A DNA stretch of 64,000 bases, taken from Mytilus californianus. Its lineage: Eukaryota > Mollusca > Bivalvia > Mytilida > Mytilidae. Below are positions 23,450 through 33,857 of this stretch, one piece after another. The translations under genes and the position numbers were made by a program. The notes under the pieces were generated by a model, which was not told where the DNA came from, searched no databases, and saw only the letters and a program-made list of their open reading frames with translations. Each line of letters starts with the position of its first letter. Positions within the stretch are counted from its first letter, which is position 1. The stretch is from assembly GCF_021869535.1 (NCBI RefSeq), contig NW_026262701.1:3983501-4047500 (forward strand). Direction: 5' to 3'.

Positions 23450-23460
23450 TAAAATATCAG
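23450..23460 (-). promoter_or_regulatory. TATA-like core promoter of copy B
   Basis: CTGATATTTTA on the minus strand, followed by ATTGGTC, sits about 10-30 bases before the inferred UTR exon. It aligns with CTGATATATAA of copy A. The whole stretch is missing in copy C. Confidence 0.4.
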
Positions 23461-24244
23461 AAGAAGGTAAACATACTGCGTCAATCTATAGGGAAACTGC
23501 AAGGACATTTTTGGTTTCTTATGACCTTGTGCGAACTGCGCAGAATTAGAACTAAAATGCACAATGTAATTACGGTAAGTATTATTTATATAAAAAAAAT
23601 ATGTATGGATAAAGAGTGACAAATTTTATCGATAGTGTTGATCATTGTTTTGAAATAGTAAGAATATACTCAGGGGTCAATCAAAAATATAAATCAAGGA
23701 CGAAAAAAACAGTTAAAAATGTGAGATCAACATATCCCCCAAAACTGTATCAAAACTGGAGGCCAAACTTTGGCAAAAAGTTCAGTGAATTAGACACGTC
23801 TGTAATCTTCAACCTTTTTAGTTAAAATTGTCAGAGGTTCCTCCTTATCACAACAATTTAGTAATTAAGTTTGGTTATGATATTCTTAATGGATAAAAGG
23901 ATTTCGTTAAAAGACCTTAATATTGAGGTATAGATTTACAGGGGCATTCATCATATTATAGACTAGAAATAATGGGTAGAACTTGATACATTTATATTAA
24001 TTCTTATTCCTCACAACACAACATCATGAAATGGGAAAACAACTGCCAATGGTTTGATTTTGGAAAAATAATAGAATTTTGAGGGGTTAAATTAATCTTT
24101 CTTTCTAAACCTACCAGTTTAATATCATCGGTCAGCGACTTATTAAACACAGACAGAAGCTACCAAAGGAATTTAAAACGCATAAGTCGAAGGGAACTGA
24201 CATCAGAAGAAAAAAAAAACTCCAAAACATCAACAAAATTGCAA

Positions 24245-24390
24245 CCAAAACACTACATATATAGACAACTTAATACCGAGGAGGAAAATCCCCCCCCCCC
24301 CCCCAACAACAACCACATCCCCCTACACCCAAACCAAATATCCAGGATGATCTCAGATGCTGCACACATAAGACAGAATAACGTATGACA
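24245..24390 (-). repeat. Diverged R3 fragment with poly-C run
   Basis: Order of blocks and the 'CCAGGATGATCTCAGATGCT' segment match R3 on the minus strand, but it is heavily diverged. A run of about 14 C occurs at 24291-24304. Confidence 0.45.
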
Positions 24391-24605
24391 AGCGAGATGT
24401 TTAACTAGCTATAAAACCAGGTTTAATCTACCAGTTTCTACATAAGAAAATAAGAAAATGTCTGTACCGAGTAAGGAATATGACAGTTGTTATCCATTCG
24501 TATGATGTGTTTGGGCTTTTGATTTTGTCATTTGATAAGGGAATTTCCGTTTTGAATTTCCTCGGAGTTCGGTATTTTTGTTATTTTACTTTTTGTATGA
24601 CAAAT
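24385..24605 (+). repeat. R1 tail (PLE-W)
   Basis: Contains 'AACTAGCTATAAAACCAGGT', 'AAGGAATATGACAGTTGTTA' and 'CTCGGAGTTCGGTATTTTTG', in standard order. Confidence 0.8.
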
Positions 24606-24879
24606 ATAAATTCAGTAGTGTGTTGAAAGATTAAAAAATGGAAAAAGTAAAACAATACAATATGTATGAAAGAAGGCATTTGAAAACAACACGATTATTA
24701 TAATTGTTTTTGGTAATTTATTTATTTTTCCAACCAATGGTATTTGCACTTGTGCAAGACATATGACATATGAAATATTTTGATGCCAGCAGCAATTAAC
24801 AAAGAATATCAGTAAGCAAAACCATAGATGAATAGGGGTCAGTTTAAAATGTCCAAAGACAGAACCTGGTCACTTGCAG

Positions 24880-24995
24880 TTGTTTTCCATTCGTTAGATG
24901 TATTTGAGCTTTTGATTTTGCCATCTTATAAAGGACTTTCCGTAATGAATTTCCCTTGGAGTTCGGTATTTTTGTTATTTCACTTTTTTGTTGCA
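24880..24995 (+). repeat. R1 tail fragment
   Basis: Holds 'AGTTGTTTTCCATTCGTTAG' to 'GGAGTTCGGTATTTTTGTTA', the 3' end of R1 only. It is inserted in DNA whose flanks match 52560-52800 near copy C, where the insert is absent. Confidence 0.7.
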
Positions 24996-25149
24996 TATGA
25001 TGAGAGTAAGTTGAGATGGAAAAAGTTCTTAGCAGTATTTTTAGAAAACAAATATTTCCGGAAAATACGTCGTCTAAAGTTATTGGATAAAATCAAATCT
25101 TTGAAATCTTTTTTATATTGCCTTTTCTCTTATAATCCGAGCACTTAAG

Positions 25150-27185
25150 TTGCTACCACTGGTATTTCTTGCGTAGATAATATTTTTTTTGTCTTTTGTT
25201 TTGGGCATAAAACTTCAAGCTAACAATTTTTTAAAGAGGGTTAAATAAGTTTCAACTTGTTGAGGCAATTGTATTAAAGGGATACTAGCTACGGGATATA
25301 AAAAAAAATACAATATGATTTTTTGTTTTGTTCAATCGTTAATGAAAGTGGAAAAGTGAAATGAAAATTCGCTTTTATCAGCGAGTTTGGTTCAATTTTG
25401 TCAAAATAAATATATAAGAAATATCGCTAATGATATGTGAATAATTTGACCTCATTGAATCCGTATTCGTGTAACATTCAATTTAACCCCTTAGCTAAAG
25501 ACAAATAAGCCATGTTCGGCTATTCAAAGGAAAAGAATGTCAACTTTAAAAGTGCAACAAGGGTAAACCATTTTGCTGACATTTTCGATCCACCAAAAAT
25601 CATTCTTATAAGGTAAAAACGATGATTTACAATTATTGTTAACCTATAATATGAAATAAAACAGACCTAGAGTTATCCTATTACACGTGTCCGCTACCAA
25701 TTTATATCTATATTTATTACATATAGGGTTATATGACCGTCGGCAATCTTCAGAGGTCACCTCATTTTAGACTTTTTATTATATACGTTTTGGTATGTAA
25801 TAAATCAAATAGGAGAATTTGAGTCAAATCGGTAAACATGAATTTGACTGATAATACCCCTTTATTACATTCATGACCATTATAAGCTGAGGATAGCAAG
25901 ATAAAAAAAAATACAAACACAAATCAAGGGCTTGTACTAAAACAATCACACTTTATTGTTTACTACTGCATTCTTACATCCTGTTATTAATAGTACCTGG
26001 AAAACATGTGTTCGGACGGATGAAAGGAGTTTGTTCGCTGACTCATAAGTTTGGCCCTAAAAATCTGACTTTTTTTTACTGCATTAATGTGATGAAAATT
26101 TGATGAAAACATAGGTTTAAATGTCGAATAGTTTCGGTAAAAACATATTTTTACCAACAACGTCATAAGTGACGTACTTATGACGTCATAATGTAAGTTA
26201 ATTTCGTAGAAACCTGAATGCTGAATATTCCAAAATTTATAAAGGTTTCCTGAAAAAAAAACAGTGGCGCCGCCCTTCTCCCACAAATATTTTTGCTTAG
26301 ATATTCTTTATAAACCATACTCTTAAATTTTCAACAAAAAATGCAATGGGCGAGGGGTGGCCCCACATTCGAACTCATAAAAAAGGTTAAAAAAATTGAC
26401 AAATATTTAGAAAAATGGAGGAAAATGATTTTTTTCCTATTTCAGGCTAATATATTTACAAATAAGAAGCAGCTATAAAATTTTTCTAACTATACTTTCA
26501 AATATTAAACATCAAACAATTTTAACAATACATACAGATAAGTTTTTCTTAAATAATCGAATTTAAAATCAACCTATACAAGGCTGTTTATTAGGTTCCT
26601 GACTCTAGTTTTGTTTTTCATTCATTTCTGCATGTGAATTCATGCTAAAGCCCTTAGTTCAACTTGACTTAAAACCATGTTTTCTATATTTTAGATGAAT
26701 CTTACGAGATATATAAATGAAATTTACAATTTATGTTCACAAAAGAACAATGTGTGAGAAAACTGATATAAAATAAAAAAGAATAGTTCCTGCCAAAATA
26801 TATAAATCGATCTAAACATAGAATTTTCTTGCGGTAAAATCTCGACGGGTTTGGTTATATTTTACCTAGTCTGATAAAAGAATTGAACAAAACGGGATGA
26901 TTTGATTGGCCATCTAATTGTAGAGATGTTATGAAAAATTATTTGAAAATTAATCATTCCGAGAGATCGGATTTCAATATTCCACAAGAACGTGCATTAC
27001 AAACTAACAAAAGCCTCACCTTAAGTGCAAACATATTTGAACCAAAGATTGAAATTCTTTTATATTCACACATATTTAAGGCGAATGACTCGAATTATAG
27101 GCATATCAAATATTATTTAACAAATTCCAATATTTCTTATATTTCTTTGTATAATCATTTAAGGTATTTGTAGTTTTGGTGTTGT
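25150..27185. other. Non-coding stretch of the copy B duplication unit
   Basis: No exon seen. Parts are recognisably paralogous to 55870-57800 near copy C: the 'AAAGAGGGTTAAA' block; 'CACTTTATTGTTTACTAC' at 25950 and 56034; and the 'ACCTAGTCTG.TAAAAGA' block at 26865 and 57455. Confidence 0.6.
26161..26188. promoter_or_regulatory. CRE-like palindrome
   Basis: CGTCATAAGT, a 5-base spacer GACGT, then ACTTATGACG form a perfect 10-bp inverted repeat, and the right arm extends into a full TGACGTCA (26181-26188). It lies about 2.7 kb upstream of copy B. TGACGTCA is the consensus for CREB/ATF factors; any function is inference. Confidence 0.4.
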
Positions 27186-27189
27186 GTTT

Positions 27190-27480
27190 GACGTTGCCAT
27201 AAAAACGGGAGGTTTGTCATGCCACAAAACCAGGTTCAACCCACCATTTTTTTCTTAAAATGTCCTGTACCAAGTCAGGAAAATGGCCATTGTTATATTA
27301 TAGTTCGTTTCTGTGTGTGTTACATTTTAATGTTGTGTTTTTGTTGTGTCGTTGTTCTCCTTTTATATTTGATGCGTTTCCCTCAGTTTTAGTTTGTAAC
27401 CCGGATTTGTTTTTATCTCTATCGATTTATGAGTTTTCGAACAGCGGTATACTACTGTTGCCTTTATTTATACATGACTT
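27190..27480 (+). repeat. R2 tail (PLE-Y 3' end)
   Basis: Contains 'CACAAAACCAGGTTCAACCC', 'TGTCCTGTACCAAGTCAGGA' and the terminal 'TATACTACTGTTGCCTTTAT'. Confidence 0.8.
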
Positions 27481-28384
27481 TAACCTCATTTTATAATACG
27501 AAAAATGTCAATTGATCACAATGTCACAACGTATTGCTTATACATAATTCTAGCATCCTGTAATAATTACTACATGGAAAATTTACATTATTTTTGTCGT
27601 TCAATTGTACAACATCAATTAATATGCGCTATTCAAAAATATAGCCTTGAGTATTTTGATACGAACATGCAAAACTAAAGCGAGACACGTAATGATAATT
27701 CAGGAAGATTATGTTTTTTCCGTGTTTTCAAACTATAGTATTTGTTCAGTAGACACTATCTAGAATACTATATTAACTATGAGATATATACGCCATTACA
27801 ACAGACATTGCGTAAATGATGTTATATAGAAATCCAGTTCATAAAAGGAAAATAGAAGTCATCTTCCTTATTGTGACGTTTTTTCTCTATCTACACTTTT
27901 ACCAATCAAACAATTTAGGTTTAATAAAAAAAACTAAGCGGAGGTGAAATGCTATATAAAAAAGTCACAGCAATATGTCAAATATTTAATGCGAAACATA
28001 ACAAGCGCTAACGTAACACTTAACCGAAAACATAATACTATGTTATAAATATATATATCGATATATACATATACAAGTCTAAATTGAAAACAACGTTCAA
28101 ACCTATGATTGCGTTGGATAAAAACCGCAATTTTTATACGTGTGCATGTAAAACAAATTTCTTAGTAGAGGGGTCTAAATACAGCACAAACAACATTTTC
28201 CAAAAGACCAAAAGAGTGAAAAAGTATATTTTAACAAAACGCATTGCCTAACAGGTCGAACAACGGATGTTCTTAATCTCTGCTGACTGCCATTGGCGAT
28301 TGCCAAATAAACAGATCACCAGATTTAACAAAATGGATCTTTTTTATTAATTTAATACCAAACAGTACCAAACAATACCAAACC

Positions 28385-28436
28385 ATCGGGTTGTTGTCTC
28401 TTTGACACATTCCCCATTTTCATTCTCAATTTCAGA
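28385..28436 (+). repeat. R5 fragment
   Basis: 'TCGGGTTGTTGTCTCTTTGA' through 'CATTCTCAATTT', the last third of the repeat. Confidence 0.7.
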
Positions 28437-28620
28437 AAACAATAAACTTGCGGAAAAGATAGCATATCTCAAACATGAGGTGCAAAAATTTGTACACCAT
28501 ATCCGGATTTCGACAATTAATGTCTCCTCAGTGATGTTAGGAATCGAAACGGTATTTGGAAGGCCATAAAATTTACCTCAATTTAGGATAGACTCTTGAT
28601 ATATAAAGATATATATATGT

Positions 28621-30449
28621 ACATCTGAACCAGTGACGACTCTACAACAGATTTTATCCATCGGATCACTAGCAGTGATGGTTATACAAGGCTGAAGAAA
28701 ATACATTCTGTATATATAATTCGCCTAAACAACAGCCCAACAATGTTAGATCTGTAAATTTGCAGAAGCAAATTTTTTGTTCTTTCCTGGCCGGAATTTG
28801 AACTCATGCTACTGAGATATCGTGGCACCAAATCGCCTTGCACTATGCCCGACGCGCTAGACCACTCGACTACCTAGGCTCTATAAATAATAAAGCTTTC
28901 GGTGTCCGGGTGTTACCTTTCCTCGTCAGTTTTTATCTAGCGTCGTAACACAGTACATGATATATAAGGCATGAAGATGAAATTGTTACAGATCAGCTGA
29001 ATTATCTATTGTAAAGGATTCTACAAATTAATGTAAGATGAAGTCACAGAAATAGTTATATTATAATTACGTCTGAACCAGTGACGACTCTACAACATAT
29101 TTTATCCATCGGATCACCAGCAGGGATGGTGATACAAGGCTGAAAATACATTCTGTATATATAATTCGTCTAAACAACAGCCCAACAATGTTAGATCTGT
29201 AAAATTGCGGAAGCAAATTTTTTGTTCTTCTCTGGCCGGGATTCGAACTCTTATGAGATATCGTGGCACAAAATCGCCTTGCACTATGTCCGACGCGCTA
29301 GACCACTCGACCACCTAGGCTCTATAAATAATAAAGCTTTCGGTGGCCGGGTGTTACCTTTCCTCGTCAGTTTTTATCTAGCGTCGTAACACAGTACATG
29401 ATATATAAGGCATGAAGATGGAATTGTTACAGATCAGCTGAATTATCTATTGTAAAGGATCCTACAAATAAATGTAAGATGCAGTCACAGAAATAGTTAT
29501 ATTATAAATACGCCTGAACCAGTGACGACTCTACAACATATTTTATCCATCGGATCACTAGCAGTGATGGTGATACAAGGCTGAAAATACATTCTGTATA
29601 TATAATTCGTCTCAAGAATAGCCCAACAATGTTAGATCTGTAAATTTGCGGAAGCAAATTTTTTGTTCTTCCCTGACCGGGATTCGAACTCATGCAACTG
29701 AGATATCGTGGCACCAAATCGCCTTGCACTATGCCCGACGCGCTAGACCACTCGACTACCTAGGCTCTATAAATAATAAAGCTTTCGGTGGCCGGGTGTT
29801 ACGTTTCCTCGTCAGTTTTTATCTAGCGTCGTAACACAGCACATGATATATAAGGCATGAAGATGAAATTGTTACAGATCAGCTGAATTATCTATTGTAA
29901 AGGATCCTACAAATTAATGTAAGATGCAGTCACAGAAATAGTTATATTATAAGTAAGTCTGAACCAGTGACGACTCTACAACAGATGTTATCCATCGGAT
30001 CACCAGCAGTGATGGTAATACAAGGCTGAAAATACATTCTGTATATATAATTCGTCTAAACAACAGCCCAACAATGTAAGATCTGTAAGTTTGCGGAAGC
30101 TAACGTTTTGTTCTTCCCTGGTCGGGATTCGAACTCTACTGAGATATCGTGGCACAAAATCGCCTTGCACTATGTCCGACGCGCTAGACCACTCGATCAC
30201 CTAGGCTCTATAAATAAAAAAGCTTTCGGTGGCCGGGTGTTTCCTTTCCTCGTCAGTTTTTATCTAGCGTCGTAACACAGTACATGATATATAAGGCATG
30301 AAGATGGAATTGTTACAGATCAGCTGAATTATCTATTGTAAAGGATCCTACAAATTAATGTAAGATGCAGTCACAGAAATAATTATATTAAAGTGTGTCT
30401 GAACCAGTGACGACTCTACAACAGATTTTATCCATCGGATCATCAGTAG

Positions 30450-30450
<1 letters not shown>
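28621..30450 (-). repeat. Tandem array of a tRNA-derived SINE-like unit (period about 443 bp, four units plus part)
   Basis: 'CTGAACCAGTGACGACTCTA' recurs at about 28626, 29072, 29515, 29959 and 30400. Each unit has, on the minus strand, an RNA polymerase III A-box-like 'TAGTCGAGTGGTCTAGCGCG' and, about 55-60 nt on, a B-box-like 'GAGTTCGAATCCCGG', with a long arm between as in Ser/Leu-type tRNAs. The rest of the unit is unrelated AT-rich DNA. The units are about 90-95 percent alike by eye. One inverted unit lies at 32625-33000. Reading frames across the array are not genes. Confidence 0.8.
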
Positions 30451-30480
<30 letters not shown>

Positions 30481-30482
30481 GA
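30448..30482. repeat. (TA)n microsatellite
   Basis: Uninterrupted TA repeats at the end of the SINE-like array. Confidence 0.9.
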
Positions 30483-30531
30483 TTCGCCTTCCGTGACAAG
30501 GTACACTACGACTATTGTAGTTATATTTATA

Positions 30532-30635
30532 TAGCGGATGTGGTTGAGTGGTCTCAAACGCTGGACATGAGGCTAAGCGATTGGTGCTGTAGTGTATCAA
30601 AGGTGTGAGTTCGAATCCCGTTGAGGGACAAACCA
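30532..30635 (+). repeat. tRNA-like SINE head, second type
   Basis: An A-box-like 'TGGTTGAGTGGTCTCAAACG' and B-box-like 'GTGAGTTCGAATCCCGTTGA' lie about 70 nt apart. The sequence differs from the array units. The acceptor ends do not pair well (GCGGATG versus the 3' side), so it is not called as a functional tRNA gene. Confidence 0.6.
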
Positions 30636-30684
30636 TTGTCAGCATAAAAATATAATTCTAACACTGTTAGGTGTAATTTTCAGA

Positions 30685-30752
<68 letters not shown>
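30685..30752. repeat. (TA)n microsatellite, about 65 bp
   Basis: Pure TA dinucleotide run; its length may vary or be misassembled. Confidence 0.95.
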
Positions 30753-30754
<2 letters not shown>

Positions 30755-30884
30755 TAATTACATATCAGCACAACAATGTTAAATCTGCATTCATCTCTCG
30801 TCGGGATTCGATCTTATGCTATTGGGATATCGATACAACACTGACATCAATGGCTGACTTGCAAACACATACTGAATACCAAGA

Positions 30885-31245
30885 CATTTAACAGTCACTC
30901 CACTGGTATGGAATACACCATAGTTTGTAATGTTAATTGCAAGACTACAAATGATGTGTATCTTCTACAGTGTAATTGTGGTAAACAGTAAGTTGGCGAG
31001 TCAGAACAGCCTTTTCACTAACGAATGAACGGCTATCGTAGCAACTATGAAAGCAGGACAGACCTTCCTCTCAGTCGACATTAGAGATCCACTGGCCATA
31101 CTAAGGCAAATCTCAATCGACTGACCATTACAATCATAGACCACAACACTGCTTGGTTAAGGGAGGATAGACTCATTCGGGAAAGATTTTGGACAGGACA
31201 ATTAAAAACTTTGTCACCAAATGGGATCAATGAAAAGATGTAGTT
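30885..31245 (+). pseudogene. Penelope-like GIY-YIG endonuclease domain, inactivated
   Basis: One frame reads VYLLQCNCGKQ, stop, VGESEQPFH, stop, RMNGYRSNYESRTDLPLSRH, stop, RSTGHTKANLN, TIIDHN, then REDRLIRERFWTGQLKTLSP and NGINEKM before the final stop. This is the C-terminal GIY-YIG nuclease of Penelope-like retroelements: YLxxC..C..QYVGE, the catalytic Arg in RMNGxR, LPxSRH, and the Glu in RExFW. Three in-frame stops fall in conserved positions, the first replacing the conserved Tyr of QYVG. No RT is joined to it. It lies between two tRNA-like segments. Confidence 0.75.
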
Positions 31246-31509
31246 CTAATTCATTTGGGTAATATTTCATATTACTATGCAGTCTCTGTTGCTATTCCTT
31301 TACCTTGTCAACTCTAAAATGTTAGCATTATACCAGTTTGAATTGCAGGGTTCTATTCATTTGTGATATTTAAGTGCGCAGTCACGTTCAATTACATAAC
31401 CTTTGTCAAAAATTATTATTTGTTTTCTTATACCAGCTTAAATCGGTCAGTGCTGTTCATTGGGAAAGTATTTCCACGCAATATCTTTGCAATCTCTGTT
31501 GTAAATATC

Positions 31510-32610
31510 TATATAAAGGCAACAGTAGCATACCGGTGTTCAAAAGTCATAAATCGATTGAGAGATAACATATTAGGGTTACAATCTAAAACCGAAGGAA
31601 ACACTTCAACTATAAGAGGAAAACAATGGCACAACAGAAATACTGAAGTGCAACAAAAACAAACGCCAGCATACATATAAACTAACTATTTGATAACAAC
31701 TGTCATATTCCTGGCTTGGTACAGGACATTTTAAGAAAATAATGGTGGGTTGAACCTGGTTTAATGGCTAGCCTAATCTCCCGCTTTATGACAATGTTAA
31801 CAGATATCGCTAAAATGACAACACTACGTGGTAGAAATACAGCACAAACACACGGAAGAACATTCATCACAGAGAAACGTACACACAAATAATATAATAG
31901 TCGACACAACATTCAAACCGCAGAACAACAACGAACATATTCCATCAACGAGAGACACCACAGGATATCACAAACAGTGACGTGCTTACGTAACGAACAT
32001 GCAATCTCGAACTTTATACAATTATTTTCACAATACTCGTCCAAACAATTTTTATGACAATGATGATATGGAAAGGCAATTTTATAATTATTTGGACTGC
32101 AAACGATAAAACATGACACATTATCCAACCGAAACCATAACAGAAACCTAAAAAAATAAATACATGCATGTTGGATGTACAATTTACCGAGACACGTCGT
32201 ATAGCAATGCAAATTCACACTCGATATAACATTCATATTTGGGAATATGACAATGATTGTATTGAAAAGCAATTTTTATAATTAATTGGACAACAAACGA
32301 TAAGACATAACACATTATTCAACCGAAACCATAACAGAAACATCAAAAATAAATACATGAATGTTGGATGTACAAAATACCGAGACACGTCGCATAGCAA
32401 AGCAACTTCACACTCGGTATAGCAGTCATATTCAGGAATAGGTCCCGTTTGGTACTTAGCAGACAGACGAAAGAGATGTTGAACCACAATCTAAGACGTG
32501 GTTAAAATGTCATTAGTTAGTTTAGACACAGACACATCGAATAGATCAACATATTCGTTATGGTGTCCATAAAATTTACGGAGTGTCATTTTTAATCTTT
32601 CCTCCTCATA
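31510..32610 (-). mobile_element. PLE-Y 3' fragment: R2 tail plus end of RT, with a short internal duplication
   Basis: Matches 59130-59970 of the full PLE-Y on the same strand, from the 'AAAGGCAACAGTAGCATACC' end up to the RT C-terminal block near 32600 ('TTTACGGAGTGTCATTTTTA'). A segment of about 190 bp (32075-32260) is repeated in tandem at 32270-32440. Reading frames are broken. Confidence 0.75.
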
Positions 32611-32624
32611 ACTCTGTCATGTAT

Positions 32625-33000
32625 CACCTTCACTGGTGATCCAATGCATGGATCTGTCGTAGAGTTGTCACGTGTTTAGACGTACTTATAATTATTTCTG
32701 TGACTGTATCTTACGATCCTTTACGATAGATATTTAGCTAATCTGCAATCAATTCCATCTTAATGCCCAATATATCATGTATTGTGTTACAACTCTACTG
32801 ACGAGGTAACGTAACACAAGACCACCGCAAGCTGAATTATTAGTTCAGTCTAGGTGGCCGAGTGGTCTACAGCGATGGACACAGTGCGGGCAGTGTTGTC
32901 TCGATATCCCAATAGCATGAGTTCGAATTCCGGCGAGGGAAGAACAAAAGTTTGCTACCGCAAATTTGCAGATCTAACATTGTTGTGCTAATATTTAGAG
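32625..33000 (+). repeat. Single inverted copy of the tRNA-derived SINE-like unit
   Basis: Has 'TAGGTGGCCGAGTGGTCTAC' (A-box-like) and 'ATGAGTTCGAATTCCGGCGA' (B-box-like) on the plus strand, with the unit's other parts in matching order ('GTAGAGTTGTCACG', 'TATCATGTATTGTGTTAC'). It is older and more diverged than the units in the array. Confidence 0.7.
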
Positions 33001-33004
33001 TAAT

Positions 33005-33800
33005 TATGAATACATATATACATATATATCGATAAATATATTGATAACATAGTTTTATGTATATAACATATATGAAATATATAATACTCAACAAAAGATT
33101 TCAACACTTCAGTTTGCATGTCCCTTTGGTATTCTTTTAATTCTTCTTTTCTTCTTCCTTTTCTCCTGTATACGAATAGTGTAGCGATCTGACATATGGT
33201 CAACATAACTGTAGTTATTTCATATTTGTAGAACTTTTGAATAGATATAAGAAGATGTGAATAATGATAAACACAAATTTAAATGAAAAATCGAGATTTT
33301 GCTTTACTTTATTTTCAGTAAGAAGTTATATTGGGAAACCTGTTTTTTTAGTATAATAGATGCATTTATAATCATTTATCTATGAAAACCACATTTCTGA
33401 ACTGACTTGCAAAAATTCAAGCTGAGTACGTTTAATCCACAGTATTAGTGATAAAACAGATGTTAAATGATTAAAAGAAAGATATTTTTTGAAAGTCTTA
33501 ACGCAATTTATATTTTCAAACATCTAAATCCTTTCTCTGTATTTGCAAACTGCAGAAGTTTATTTTTGCGCTAGATTGTATATTCCTATAGTTGTTTCAG
33601 TCATAACGTTGCTGTATTAAATCGTCTCCAAGGTATTCAATATGACAATGTAAGGTCATTACGCAGATAATATAAAGAAATTCATGCAATAAAAAGATAT
33701 TTGTATATATAAAATGAGTTATCGTACACTCGTTAGGCTTTTCTAGGCTTTTCTATTCGTTTTTTTAGAGGTATACATGCAATTGATGTAAACATAAAAG
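33005..33800. other. AT-rich stretch; end matches the copy C flank
   Basis: No exon seen. Around 33490-33560 'GCAATTTATATTTTCAAACA' resembles 58628 near copy C. This suggests the B duplication unit continues here beyond the SINE/PLE block at 28.1-33.4 kb. Confidence 0.45.
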
Positions 33801-33857
33801 GAAATATAATTAAAAAAAAAAAAAAAAAAAAAACCCCACACACACAACAAACACATT

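Noticed and set aside
24828-25148. 106-codon plus-strand frame
   Set aside because: The first half translates an R1 tail; the rest is AT-rich DNA paralogous to 52670-52830, where the frame is not kept.
26931-27173. 80-codon plus-strand frame
   Set aside because: The paralogous DNA at 57480-57720 has a different, shifted frame; no motif or splice signal.
28621-30450. CRISPR-like array (regular repeats)
   Set aside because: Units are about 443 bp and nearly identical along their whole length, with no short repeat/unique spacer pattern, and the genome is eukaryotic.
30532-30635. Possible functional tRNA-Ser/Leu gene
   Set aside because: A and B boxes are present, but the acceptor stem does not pair, no terminator-like T-run follows closely, and similar heads occur in SINE-like units nearby.
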